Assembly: GCA_040381075.1 (NCBI GenBank)
Contig: JBEIHX010000007.1
Span: 68,214-132,213 of the forward strand
Length of the DNA stretch: 64,000 nt
Reading direction: 5' to 3'
Source of the DNA: JBEIHX01 sp040381075
GTDB lineage: Bacteria > Pseudomonadota > Alphaproteobacteria > Caulobacterales > Aquidulcibacteraceae
The position numbers and the translations under genes are program-made. Of the stretch, positions 1 through 7,813 are shown one piece after another. Under the pieces are notes generated by a model. That model was not told where the DNA came from. It searched no databases and worked only from the letters and a program-made list of their open reading frames with translations. The first letter of the stretch is position 1. Every line of letters starts with the position of its first letter.

Positions 1-1
1 G

Positions 2-232
2 CAGTGGAGCCTGATGTCCCATCCGATCGCCTTTGCCGGTCCGGTGCGCATTCTGCAGGGGCAGGAGGATCCCGATGTGCCCTGGCGCCATGCGCTGCAG
101 GTTGCCCAGGCGTTCCAGAGCCGCGACGTCCGGCTGACACTGTTCAAGAACGCCGGCCATCGGCTCAGCGAACCCGATGAGATTGCCGCGCTGCTCGGCG
201 TCATCGCCGAGGTCGCGGCCACAGCGGGTTAG
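2..232 (+). CDS. Alpha/beta hydrolase, C-terminal part (cut by window start)
   Basis: The frame is open from base 2, so the gene begins outside the window; 76 residues are visible. The piece has the usual end of an alpha/beta hydrolase: a strand ending in QGQEDPDVPW, whose Asp fits the acid of the catalytic triad, then NAGHRLSEPDE with the catalytic His. The nucleophile Ser is outside. The spacing and the HRLSEP motif resemble ABHD10-like thioesterase/esterases, but the substrate cannot be told from this fragment. Its stop overlaps the 3' end of the convergent DUF1178 gene by 4 nt. Confidence 0.8.
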   Translation, partial: QWSLMSHPIAFAGPVRILQGQEDPDVPWRHALQVAQAFQSRDVRLTLFKNAGHRLSEPDEIAALLGVIAEVAATAG

Positions 233-687
233 TTCACCCGCCTGCGCGCCTTCGGGCTGGCCGCCGGGGGCAGCGGCGCCACCGGCACGCCGTCTTCGAT
301 CAGGGCGCGCGCTTCATCCGGGGTGGTCTCGCCATAGATCAGGCGCTCGTCGCTCTCGCCCTCATGGATCCTGCGCGCCTCTGCGGCGAAGGTGTCGCCA
401 ACATAGTCGTAATTGTCCTCGATGTGCTTGCGCCACCGCGAGAAGAAGGCCTTCACTTCGGGCGGCGCCTCAAGGCTTTCGGGCGGCGGCGCGGCCACCG
501 GCGCGGCCGGCCGGTCGGATTTCGACGTCACCACGGCCGGCGCCATCACCTGCTTGCGCACCTTCGAGGTGGCGCAGATCGGACAGGTGATGAGGCCGCG
601 CTCCGCCTGGGCGTCGTAGTCGGCGATGGAGCCGAACCAGCCTTCCCATTCATGCGCGGCGTCACACACAAGGGCGTAGCGGATCAT
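229..687 (-). CDS. DUF1178 family protein
   Basis: 152 residues, start MIRYALVCDAAHEWEGW, matching the DUF1178 family found downstream of a nitrilase in many alphaproteobacteria. Cys8, His12, Cys35 and Cys38 (CPIC) could form a small zinc site; this is inference. The middle is Pro/Ala-rich and the C-terminal half is charged. The ATG overlaps the TGA of the nitrilase gene (ATGA), so it is the third gene of a grxC-nitrilase-DUF1178 operon with translational coupling. The function of the family is unknown. Confidence 0.88.
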   Translation of the reverse strand: MIRYALVCDAAHEWEGWFGSIADYDAQAERGLITCPICATSKVRKQVMAPAVVTSKSDRPAAPVAAPPPESLEAPPEVKAFFSRWRKHIEDNYDYVGDTFAAEARRIHEGESDERLIYGETTPDEARALIEDGVPVAPLPPAASPKARRRVN

Positions 688-1514
688 GGCGCGGCGTAGA
701 CCCTGTCATGACGGAGCGCAGGAATGCGGCGGCGGGCCTCCTGCGCCGCGGCGAGGTCGATGTTCACCAGGAGCGTCCCCGGCTCGTCATGGTCGAGCAG
801 TCCCAGACGCTCTCCCCACGGACCATAGGCCACGGAGCGCCCCCAGGTGGCGCGCCCGTCCTCATGCAGGCCGCCCTGCGCCGGCGCCAGGATGAATGCG
901 CCGGTCTCGATGGCGCGCGCGCGCAGGAGCGTCTCCCAGTGGGCCTCGCCGGTGACCCGCGTGAACGCTGCGGGCGTGGTGATGATCTGTGCGCCGGCGC
1001 GCGCCAGATCGCGGTAGAGGTGCGGGAACCGCACATCATAGCAGATGGTCAGTCCGAGCACGCCCGCCGGGGTGGCGACGCAGCACGCCCTGGCGCCCGC
1101 CACATAGCTGTCGCTTTCGCGATGCTCCCCGCCCGGGCCGAGATTGACGTCAAACAGGTGCACCTTGTCGTAGCGCGCGGCGATCGAGCCGTCCGGCGCA
1201 AACACATAGCAGCGGTTGGCGGCCTTGCCGACGGCCTGGTCGCCAGCACGCACCAGGAGCGAGCCGGCAACCAGCGTGATCGACAGTTCGCGCGCCAGCC
1301 GCGCGAGGCCGGACACGAACAGATCATCGCCCTCCTCGCGCAGGACGGCCGCAAGCAGCGCGCGGTCGCGCTGCAGGACGTTGGAGCCTTCCGGGGTCAC
1401 AACCAGGCCAGCTCCGGCCGCCGCGGCTTCCCTGATCTGACGGGCGAGGGCCGCGAAATTGCGCTCCGGGTCGGTTCCTGTTCGCGTCTGGATGAGGGCC
1501 GCGGTGAACATCAT
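684..1514 (-). CDS. Carbon-nitrogen hydrolase (nitrilase superfamily, Nit1-like)
   Basis: 276 residues, full length for the family. The catalytic triad is visible: Glu near residue 42 (VTPEGSN), Lys in YDKVHLFD and Cys in TICYDVRFPHLYR. Nit1-type members of this branch are deaminated-glutathione amidases, which repair a glutathione by-product; pairing with glutaredoxin fits thiol metabolism, but the substrate is inferred. Likely cytoplasmic, with no signal peptide. The ATG at 1514 overlaps the grxC stop as ATGA, and the gene ends in the same kind of overlap with DUF1178. A second in-frame ATG directly follows the first. Confidence 0.9.
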   Translation of the reverse strand: MMFTAALIQTRTGTDPERNFAALARQIREAAAAGAGLVVTPEGSNVLQRDRALLAAVLREEGDDLFVSGLARLARELSITLVAGSLLVRAGDQAVGKAANRCYVFAPDGSIAARYDKVHLFDVNLGPGGEHRESDSYVAGARACCVATPAGVLGLTICYDVRFPHLYRDLARAGAQIITTPAAFTRVTGEAHWETLLRARAIETGAFILAPAQGGLHEDGRATWGRSVAYGPWGERLGLLDHDEPGTLLVNIDLAAAQEARRRIPALRHDRVYAAP

Positions 1515-1771
1515 GCAGTCTGCAACAGCGGATCGAGCCCGCCGGCCGCGTCGAGGGCGTGCAGATCATCGCACCCCCCGATATGGCGCCCGCCAATGAA
1601 GATCTGCGGGAACGTGTTGCGGCCATTGGCCCTGGCGACCATCTCGGCGCGCACGCCCGGATCTTCGCTGGCGATGATTTCCTGAAACGGGGCGCCCTTG
1701 CGGGTAAGCAGGGCGCCGGCGCGCGCGCAGTAGGGACATCCGGGTTTCACGTACATGATGATCTCAGGCAT
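1511..1771 (-). CDS. grxC: Glutaredoxin 3
   Basis: 86 residues from MPEIIMYVKPGCPYC. The CPYC dithiol motif near residues 12-15, the TFPQIFI segment with cis-Pro and the GGCDDLHAL glutathione-binding motif identify a class I glutaredoxin of GrxC type. It reduces protein and glutathione disulfides in the cytoplasm. I chose the ATG at 1771, not the longer frame from 1810, because the family starts here and the added 13 residues are not conserved-looking. First gene of the grxC-nitrilase-DUF1178 operon. comF, which often lies between the methyltransferase and grxC in relatives, is absent. Confidence 0.93.
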   Translation of the reverse strand: MPEIIMYVKPGCPYCARAGALLTRKGAPFQEIIASEDPGVRAEMVARANGRNTFPQIFIGGRHIGGCDDLHALDAAGGLDPLLQTA

Positions 1772-1811
1772 GACACCTTCCGCCTCGCACGCGCCGCGGC
1801 GCGACGCCACC

Positions 1812-1839
1812 GCGCCGCTCCGGCGGGCCGGAGCGGCGC
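1812..1839 (-). promoter_or_regulatory. Perfect inverted repeat in the grxC leader
   Basis: Arms of 13 bp (GCGCCGCTCCGGC and its complement) separated by 2 nt. It lies about 40 nt upstream of the grxC start. Directly upstream on the minus strand is the AT-rich string CTATATGAGAG, which could be a -10 region, so the hairpin would be in the 5' untranslated leader. No T-run follows, so it is not a classical terminator. Confidence 0.45.
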
Positions 1840-2043
1840 ACAGCTCTCATATAGGCGTGACGGGCTGTCGCACAACGCGCCTGCGCGCCGCGCCCAGGCC
1901 CGCCGGCCGGACTTCTGGGGATCGGCCGGCTGGAGGTCAGACGGCCCGAGCTAAGACAGCTGGACCCCAGGCTCTGGCGGACGCCCGGCGGCCCCGGCCA
2001 GGCGACCCTCGCGGATCCGCCCGATTTGGCGCATACCATCCGG

Positions 2044-2985
2044 GTGAGTCAGGATCCCCTTCGCCTGTTCGACCCAGCGCGCGTGCGCGCCCGGCGCGCC
2101 CGCGCGGCGGGCGGCTTCAGTGCGGCGGATTTTCTGGCGCGCCGCGCCGCAACGGACCTTGCGGACCGGCTGGATGCGGTGATGCGGACCTTTCCGCGGG
2201 CGCTGGAGCTTGCCCCCCGCGGCGCGCTGCTGGCCGAGGCGATCGCGGCGCGACCGGCGGCGCAGGCCCGCATCGGCTGGCTTGCTGCGTGCGACACCAT
2301 CGCGGCCACCCTGCCCGCTGCTCCGGCGGCGCGGTTCGTTGCCGACACCCAGGCCCCGCCGCTGGCGCCTGACAGCGTCGACCTTATTGCGTCCGTGCTG
2401 GCCCTGCACTGGGTGAATGACCTGCCAGGCCTGTTCCTGCAGGTGCGCCGCGCGTTGCGGCCGGACGGCCTGTTTCTGGCGGCGTTTTTTGGCGGTGCGA
2501 CCCTGACGGAGCTGCGCCAGAGTCTCCTGGCGGCGGAAGCGGAGATCTGCGGCGGGGCGGCGCTGCGGGTGTCTCCCTTCGCCGACCTGAACGATGCGGC
2601 GGCCCTTCTGCAGCGGGCGGGCTTCGCCTTGCCCGTGGCGGACTGTGATGTGGTGACGGCGCGCTACGATCACCTGTTCGCGCTGGTGCGGGATCTGCGC
2701 GCCATGGGCGAGACAGCAGCCTTCACCGAACGTGCTCCGCCCCTGCGGCGCGCCGTCGTGCTGCGCGCGGCGGAGATCTATGCCCAGCGGTTCAGCGATC
2801 CAGACGGGCGCATCCGCGCCACCTTCGAGATCGTGACCGTCACCGGCTGGGCGCCGCATGACAGCCAGCAGAAACCTCTGCGTCCGGGCAGCGCCAGGGT
2901 GCGCCTGGCTGCGGCGCTTGGCGTGGAGGAGCAGGCTGCGGGCGACAAGGCCGCCGGACCGCGGCGCGGGTCTACAGACGCTTGA
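2044..2985 (+). CDS. SAM-dependent methyltransferase, NDUFAF5/BioC-like
   Basis: About 313 residues. The N-terminus (SQDPLRLFDPARVRARRARAA) is the standard start of the family found divergent to comF/grxC in alphaproteobacteria. The classical SAM-binding glycine motif is poorly conserved, but the segment DSVDLIASVLALHWVNDLPG and the strand PDGLFLAAFFGGATL are typical of Methyltransf_11/NDUFAF5 members. I chose GTG at 2044; a TTG at 2026 would add six residues, and neither has a strong ribosome site. NDUFAF5 itself hydroxylates a complex I subunit, so methyl transfer is not certain. The 3' end overlaps the convergent NlpC gene by 14 nt. Confidence 0.8.
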   Translation: MSQDPLRLFDPARVRARRARAAGGFSAADFLARRAATDLADRLDAVMRTFPRALELAPRGALLAEAIAARPAAQARIGWLAACDTIAATLPAAPAARFVADTQAPPLAPDSVDLIASVLALHWVNDLPGLFLQVRRALRPDGLFLAAFFGGATLTELRQSLLAAEAEICGGAALRVSPFADLNDAAALLQRAGFALPVADCDVVTARYDHLFALVRDLRAMGETAAFTERAPPLRRAVVLRAAEIYAQRFSDPDGRIRATFEIVTVTGWAPHDSQQKPLRPGSARVRLAAALGVEEQAAGDKAAGPRRGSTDA

Positions 2986-3865
2986 TCGCCGTGATGTCGC
3001 CGCCGCCGGCTGCAAGGATGCGCGCACGCGCCGCCGCCAGGGGCTCGATGACCACCTCCATGAAGGCGGCCGTCGCATGCAGCATGCGGGCCGGGTCAAG
3101 CATGACGCCGACATGGCCTTTCCAGAACACCAGGTCGCCGCGCGCCAGACCGGCGAGATCATCGCGTACGGGGACCGCGCGGCCGAGGTCGCGCTCCATC
3201 ATGTCGCTGTCGCGGGGCGCAGCGCGCCCACCGGCCTGCAACGCCGTCTGCACGAGCCCGGAGCAGTCAAGTCCAAGGCTTTCCTTGCCGCCCCATTGGT
3301 AGGGCGCGCCGAGAAAACGCTCGGCCGCTCCGACCCAATCCGCCGCAGCAGGCGGCGCATCAATGGCCGCGAGATGCCCCTGAAAGATCCAGCCGGCCCG
3401 CGCGGCCCTGACGAAGCGTCCCTCGCCGCCCTCAGCGGTGATCTGGGCGTTCAGGCTGGCGAGAAACATCGGCGCCGACTTCACCGAAGGCTCGCTGAAC
3501 ACATAGGTTCGCAACGCGGTGACGCGGTGTGTCGGCGTCAGAACCGGCGCCGAAAGACAGGCCATGTCGACATAGCCCACATAGCCGTCCAGGCTTGCCT
3601 GGCCCCAGCCAAAGCCATCTCGCTCGTCGAACACGGTAAAGGTCTCGCCCAACAGGCATTGGGTGTCGAGCGCGCCGTCAGGCTCCGGCGTACGCCGGAC
3701 GCAGGCGACGCCAGCCGTCACCTGATACAGGACGCCCTCGACAAACCGATCGGCGGTGACGCGCCCCTTCAGAAAGGCCGCTGCGAGGTCGCCGCGCGCG
3801 GGGGTTGTGCGCGGATCAGCACGCGAACCCGCCGCTGCGTCAGCCATGGGAACAGTTTCGGGCAT
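2972..3865 (-). CDS. NlpC/P60 family cell-wall hydrolase with SH3-like domains
   Basis: 297 residues. The C-terminal third is an NlpC/P60 cysteine peptidase: LGAPYQWGGKESLGLDCSGLVQ carries the catalytic Cys and GHVGVML the catalytic His. The N-terminal part has two bacterial SH3-like segments (ACVRRTPEPDG and FSEPSVKSAPMF), the layout of dipeptidyl-peptidase VI-type enzymes that cut gamma-D-Glu-diamino-acid bonds in peptidoglycan. No clear signal peptide. I chose the ATG at 3865 because AGGA lies about 9 nt upstream; the ATG at 3874 has the AGGA too close. Confidence 0.88.
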   Translation of the reverse strand: MPETVPMADAAAGSRADPRTTPARGDLAAAFLKGRVTADRFVEGVLYQVTAGVACVRRTPEPDGALDTQCLLGETFTVFDERDGFGWGQASLDGYVGYVDMACLSAPVLTPTHRVTALRTYVFSEPSVKSAPMFLASLNAQITAEGGEGRFVRAARAGWIFQGHLAAIDAPPAAADWVGAAERFLGAPYQWGGKESLGLDCSGLVQTALQAGGRAAPRDSDMMERDLGRAVPVRDDLAGLARGDLVFWKGHVGVMLDPARMLHATAAFMEVVIEPLAAARARILAAGGGDITAIKRL

Positions 3866-4091
3866 CACGGTCATTCCTGGGCATCACACAGGCACACACA
3901 CACGTCTCCGATCACACAGGCCTCCCGCACACGCCACAGGCCCTTGGCAGACCGCTGCAAGGCTCGCCGGCCGCGCGGCGGCGCCGCCCGGACGCGCGAA
4001 CCCTGACACTGGACAGGTCTTGACGGGGATCAGGATCCGCCCAGGGGGCCAGCTTTGGCCAGGCGCGCCGCGCGCCGCCATCCCGACGCCC

Positions 4092-4493
4092 TCAGGCGGC
4101 CTGCCCCGTGGCCTTCCCCGTGGCCTTCCCCCCGGAGGCGGCGCGGTCGGAGAGCCCGCGCGCATTGCGGGTGATGCGCTCGGCGAGTTCGGCCAGGTAG
4201 ACCGACCCCTTCGCCGTGCGCTGCACCAGAACGTTGCGCAGGTCTTCCTCGTCCTTCTTGCGGCGTACAAAACCATACTTGCTGAGCGTATCGAGCGCGC
4301 GGGTCACCGCCGGCTTGGTGATGTCGAGATGCTCGGCAAGCCCGCGCACCGTATGGGGCGGCGGGGTCATATAGACGGTCATCAGCAAGGCAAGCTGGCG
4401 CGCCGTAAGGTCCGGCTCCTCGCCGCGCACCGCCTGCAGTGTCACGCCGCACCACAGGTCCAGCGCCTGTTTGCTTGAAATCTCCAAGCCCAT
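4092..4493 (-). CDS. MarR family transcriptional regulator
   Basis: 133 residues with a winged helix-turn-helix: LTARQLALLMTVY, then VRGLAEHLDITKPAVTRALDTLSKYGFV (recognition helix near residues 55-72) and a basic wing RRKKDEED. This is the MarR layout, although the protein is short. The last 15 residues are built from GKAT units encoded by a 12-nt tandem repeat, so the C-terminus has probably grown by repeat expansion. It is divergent from the NTF2-like gene, with a palindrome between, which suggests it may control itself and that neighbour. The ligand is unknown. Confidence 0.85.
   Translation of the reverse strand: MGLEISSKQALDLWCGVTLQAVRGEEPDLTARQLALLMTVYMTPPPHTVRGLAEHLDITKPAVTRALDTLSKYGFVRRKKDEEDLRNVLVQRTAKGSVYLAELAERITRNARGLSDRAASGGKATGKATGQAA
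4104..4131. repeat. 12-nt tandem repeat in the MarR C-terminus
   Basis: Unit CCCCGTGGCCTT, two perfect copies plus a partial third. It lies inside the reading frame and encodes GKAT units, so the unit length keeps the frame. Confidence 0.8.
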
Positions 4494-4573
4494 TCACAGC
4501 CCCAATCGCCTCGACGTCCCGTGCGCCCGGACGCCGATGTCAATCTTGGTTAACAAGGCTCAAGTGATTTGCC

Positions 4574-4585
4574 CTTGCGCGCAAG
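4574..4585. promoter_or_regulatory. 12-bp palindrome between marR-like and NTF2-like genes
   Basis: CTTGCGCGCAAG is a perfect palindrome in the 147-nt divergent spacer. MarR-family proteins bind such dyads, so it is a candidate operator. Chance occurrence is possible in this GC-rich DNA. Confidence 0.3.
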
Positions 4586-4640
4586 ATGGCGCTTGCGGTT
4601 TGGTCGCCAGGCGCTGAGTCTGGCGGCTCAGGAGACGCAG

Positions 4641-5012
4641 ATGACGAATTCGCAGTTGGTTCTGGACTTCATCGGGGCGTGGGAAGCCCGCGATGTGGAA
4701 GCCATTCTGGGCATGATGGCGCCGGACGTTGTGTATCATAACATCCCGATGCCGCCGATGACCGGCCACGCCGCCGTGCGCCAGTTCATCGGACCGTTTC
4801 TGGCCATGTCGAAGCGGGTTGAGTGGCAGGTGCACGCCATCGCCGAAACCGCGCAGGGGGTGGTGCTCACAGAGCGCACCGATATCTTTGAACTGGCCAA
4901 CGGCAAGACCGTCACGCTGCCGGTGATGGGCGCCTTCGAAATCGCTGACGGCAAAATCATCCGCTGGCGGGATTACTTCGACATGGCGCAGTTTCAGGGC
5001 CAGATGGCGTGA
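4641..5012 (+). CDS. NTF2-like protein, limonene-1,2-epoxide hydrolase family
   Basis: 123 residues from ATG at 4641, with GGAG about 7 nt upstream. The sequence has the NTF2-like fold signature of the limonene-epoxide hydrolase family: FIGAWEARDVEAILGMMAPDVVYHNIPMPP, then the strand-rich part ending IRWRDYFDMAQF. In limonene epoxide hydrolase a D-R-D triad acts on the epoxide; Arg and Asp in IIRWRDYFD could serve, but many family members are not epoxide hydrolases. The gene is divergent from the MarR regulator, which may sense a related small hydrophobic compound. Confidence 0.82.
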   Translation: MTNSQLVLDFIGAWEARDVEAILGMMAPDVVYHNIPMPPMTGHAAVRQFIGPFLAMSKRVEWQVHAIAETAQGVVLTERTDIFELANGKTVTLPVMGAFEIADGKIIRWRDYFDMAQFQGQMA

Positions 5013-5036
5013 CGCGCGCGCGGGCGCAGCGCTGGT

Positions 5037-5789
5037 TCAGCGCCCGGCCTGCACGGCGCGCGCAATGGCGGCGCTTGAGGGACGACCGGCATAACCGCGC
5101 GCCGGATCGATCTGGACGGTGAGCGCGCCTGCGCTCCAGGTCGCCTGTGGTGTCTTTGAGTACCCGATCCGGATGAGCAGCGGCCGATCTGCGGCCAGCG
5201 CAGGACGGGCGGCGGAGATCGCCTGTGCAGCGCGCTGAGCGGCGTCGACGATCACGCCGGCTGCGACGTCGTCACCTTCCGGCGTCGCCAGCTGCACCGT
5301 GCGCCCCAGGGTGCGGCCGAGATCGCCGGCGATCACCTCCAGGCGCCGCTTCATCACTGATTTGGGCGCCAGCAGCGGAGGCAGGGGCTGGGTCTGGCCC
5401 ACCATGGCCGCCGGCATGCCCTCCCGCGCTTCCGGCGTGTACAGGATCAGGCCGCCAAGCGCCGTGGCCCGCAGAACGACGTCGCCCGTATCTGTCTTGT
5501 AGAACTCATCGCCGCGCGGGCCCGGCGTGATGGTCAGCGCCATCACCTCATCCTGGCCTTCAAAGCGCAGCAAGGGGGGGGTCGCCGAGCGGTCCAGCGT
5601 GAAGCGACGCGGCGGGCTGGTCGCGGCCGAATAGAGCGCAGTCGGCGAATCCTGCGCTGCATTGGCGGTCGCAAACAAAGCTTCGCGCAGCGGGCTTTCA
5701 CCCGCCTGCACGCGCCACGCCATGGCCGGGATGAGAGCCGCAGCGGCGGCGATGCGCCAAAACCATGTGGACGAGGCGTCAGCAGCCAT
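5037..5789 (-). CDS. DUF4908 family protein, probably exported
   Basis: 250 residues from the ATG at 5789; a GTG at 5834 would add 15. A hydrophobic segment WRIAAAAALIPAMAWRVQA near the N-terminus looks like a signal peptide. The body contains GDEFYKTDTGDVVLRATALGGLILYTPE and a later MKRRLEVIAGDLGRTLGR segment, which I recognise as the DUF4908 type known mainly from Caulobacterales and relatives. Function unknown. Divergent from the sugar dehydrogenase gene. Confidence 0.7.
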   Translation of the reverse strand: MAADASSTWFWRIAAAAALIPAMAWRVQAGESPLREALFATANAAQDSPTALYSAATSPPRRFTLDRSATPPLLRFEGQDEVMALTITPGPRGDEFYKTDTGDVVLRATALGGLILYTPEAREGMPAAMVGQTQPLPPLLAPKSVMKRRLEVIAGDLGRTLGRTVQLATPEGDDVAAGVIVDAAQRAAQAISAARPALAADRPLLIRIGYSKTPQATWSAGALTVQIDPARGYAGRPSSAAIARAVQAGR

Positions 5790-5950
5790 GCCCGGCAAGA
5801 ACCCCCAAATGGCGGCGCTTTTTGGGCGCGTCACAACGCTCCGGCGCGCCGCTTACGAATTCGTGAACGGGCGCCGGGCCGATCCGGCATGGACGCCGGC
5901 CCGCTGCGGGCCATTTTCCTTGCTTTTGTGAGCCCCCGGTGAGCCGTCCC

Positions 5951-7186
5951 ATGCGCGTCCCCTCAATGATCCTGACCCTTCTCAGCGCCGCAGTCTGGGG
6001 AGCCGCAGTCTGGGGGGCCGCCCCGGCACGGACCATGGCGGCGGAGAAGCCCGGCCCGGGGCTGGCCCCCGCAGATGCGCGCACCGGGATCGCCCCTGCC
6101 CCCGCCGACCCGACGCGCCTGCCAATCGCCCAGGGATGGCGGGCCGAGACGCTCGTGGAGGGGCTTGAACACCCATGGGGCCTCGCTTTCCTGCCAGGGG
6201 GCGACCTTCTGATCACCGAGCGCCCGGGCCGTCTTCGGCGCGTCAGGGACGGGGTCCTGCTGCCGGATCCGATTGCGGGCGCTCCGGCGGTCCTGGCGCT
6301 GCGCCAGGGCGGACTCCTCGATGTCGCGGCGGATCCTGACTTCGCCCGCAACAGGTTCATCTACCTGTCCTTTGCGGCGGGCAGCGACAACGCCAATGCA
6401 ACGCGCGTGGTGCGCGGCCGGCTGCAGGACGACCGGCTGCTCGATGTGACCCAGATCTTTGAGGCTGCGCCGCAGAAGGCCGGCGGGTTTCATTTCGGCT
6501 CGCGCCTGCTCTTCCTGCCCGACGGCGCCCTGCTGGTGTCGGTCGGCGACGGAGGCAGCGAGCGCAACAGGGCGCAGGACCTCGGCGCCCATTTCGGGAA
6601 AGTGGCGCGCATCAGACCGGACGGCGGGACCGCGACCGACAATCCCTTCCACGCACGCGCCGATGCGCGCGCCGAGGTCTGGTCCTACGGGCACCGCAAC
6701 ATTCAGGGCATGGCGCGCGACCCGGTGAGCGGGAGGATCTACGCCACAGAGCACGGCGCGCAGGGCGGCGACGAACTCAATCTGCTGACCCCCGGATCCA
6801 ACTATGGCTGGCCGCTCGCCACGTCCGCCGTGGAGTACGGACCGGAGAGGCGACCGATCTCGCCCCATCGCAGCCTGCCCGAGATGACCGATCCGCTCGT
6901 CGTGTGGACCCCCTCCATCGCGCCCTCAGGTCTCACCGTCTATCGCGGCGATCTGTTCAAGGCCTGGAACGGCGACCTCCTTGCAGGGGCCCTTGTCACC
7001 GGCTCGCGCGCCATGGCCGGAGGCGTGGTGCGCATTGACCTGGATGATGAGGGGCGGGTTGTGGGGCAGGAGAGGCTCCCGATTGAGGCGCGGGTGCGTG
7101 ACGTGCGCACAGGCCCGGACGGCGCCCTCTACGTGCTGACCGACGAAGCCAGGGGGCGCCTCATCCGAATAACGCCCGCTCCGTAG
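5951..7186 (+). CDS. PQQ-dependent sugar dehydrogenase (soluble aldose dehydrogenase, YliI-like)
   Basis: 411 residues from ATG at 5951; a GTG at 5939 adds four. It begins with a signal peptide (MILTLLSAAVWGAAVWGAAPA), so the enzyme should be periplasmic. The beta-propeller family motifs are present: HPWGLAFLPGGDLLITERPGRL, GGLLDVAADPDF, FHFGSRLLFLPDG, YSYGHRN-like SYGHRNIQG, EHGAQGGDELN, and GSNYGWP. These match glucose/sorbosone dehydrogenases that bind PQQ and calcium and oxidise aldoses. The signal peptide contains a 15-nt tandem duplication. No electron acceptor gene is adjacent. Confidence 0.9.
   Translation: MRVPSMILTLLSAAVWGAAVWGAAPARTMAAEKPGPGLAPADARTGIAPAPADPTRLPIAQGWRAETLVEGLEHPWGLAFLPGGDLLITERPGRLRRVRDGVLLPDPIAGAPAVLALRQGGLLDVAADPDFARNRFIYLSFAAGSDNANATRVVRGRLQDDRLLDVTQIFEAAPQKAGGFHFGSRLLFLPDGALLVSVGDGGSERNRAQDLGAHFGKVARIRPDGGTATDNPFHARADARAEVWSYGHRNIQGMARDPVSGRIYATEHGAQGGDELNLLTPGSNYGWPLATSAVEYGPERRPISPHRSLPEMTDPLVVWTPSIAPSGLTVYRGDLFKAWNGDLLAGALVTGSRAMAGGVVRIDLDDEGRVVGQERLPIEARVRDVRTGPDGALYVLTDEARGRLIRITPAP
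5987..6019. repeat. 15-nt tandem repeat in the sugar dehydrogenase signal peptide
   Basis: Unit GCCGCAGTCTGGGGA, two copies with one mismatch, in frame. It doubles the AAVWG pentapeptide of the signal sequence. Confidence 0.8.
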
Positions 7187-7319
7187 GCAAGCAAAACCAC
7201 GGCCGTCCCGCAGGCGCCTGCGCATATCGCACCCCAAACGGGCGACGCGCGTGTGATCACAGACCAGCCACAGCCGTCACGAACCACCGAACACCGCGAT
7301 CGTGGCCGGCCTGCAGGGG

Positions 7320-7340
7320 GCAGCCTCCTCAGGAGGCTGC
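7320..7340. other. Perfect 10-bp inverted repeat between convergent genes
   Basis: GCAGCCTCCT and AGGAGGCTGC with a single C between them. It lies between the ends of the convergent sugar dehydrogenase and GNAT-like genes and could form a stem that stops or protects transcripts. There is no T-run. Confidence 0.4.
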
Positions 7341-7384
7341 ACGAAAGCTGCCTGTCGCCCATTGCGCGAGGCGCCATTGGCGGC

Positions 7385-7810
7385 TCACCCTATCAGGTAA
7401 CTCAGCTGGGCGAGAACGCATCCGTGACGCTCCAGGGCATCCCGTAATCTGGCGTTTCCTGGCGCTACGTTGACCGAGAAAAAACCACTTCGTACGGATT
7501 TGATGGCGGGCAGCGGGACAAACCTGGACCTGATTTCACGAAGGACGGATGCAAGGGCCCCGTCTATGAAGTCATCCAGTATGTTGATGCCGATTGTGTT
7601 CTGGTCGGTGACATAGATGCTTCCGATGTATCCCTCCCTGGTCTTGACCAGATGCCAGGATAAATAAGGATTGCTCGAAATAAAGTCTCTATGCTGATCA
7701 TAGTCAGGCATCTGCTGGTGGCTGATCCCATGAATTCGCCTGGACAGAAGATCATACAAAGCCCTGATCTGACCATCCTCACCCGTCACACTCTCGAATT
7801 CGATTTCCAT
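7385..7810 (-). CDS. GNAT-like acetyltransferase partner of PseH
   Basis: 141 residues, not clearly assignable to a named family. The part GYIGSIYVTDQNTIGINILDD followed by NVAPGNARLRDALERHGCV resembles the beta4/beta5 strands and the final N-x-x-A...GF-like motif of GNAT acetyltransferases, but the usual acetyl-CoA pyrophosphate loop is not obvious. The start lies 4 nt after the pseH stop with no ribosome site of its own, so it should be translated by coupling. Codon use is richer in A and T than the neighbours, as for pseH, which suggests joint transfer. Probable role in sugar N-acylation for glycans, by context only. Confidence 0.6.
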   Translation of the reverse strand: MEIEFESVTGEDGQIRALYDLLSRRIHGISHQQMPDYDQHRDFISSNPYLSWHLVKTREGYIGSIYVTDQNTIGINILDDFIDGALASVLREIRSRFVPLPAIKSVRSGFFSVNVAPGNARLRDALERHGCVLAQLSYLIG

Positions 7811-7813
7811 GAC

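Noticed and set aside
1951..3162. 403-residue minus-strand open frame
   Set aside because: It is antisense to the methyltransferase gene, Arg/Gln-rich, and matches no family; a product of high GC.
7320..7340. Rho-independent terminator
   Set aside because: Perfect stem but a 1-nt centre and no T-run on either strand.
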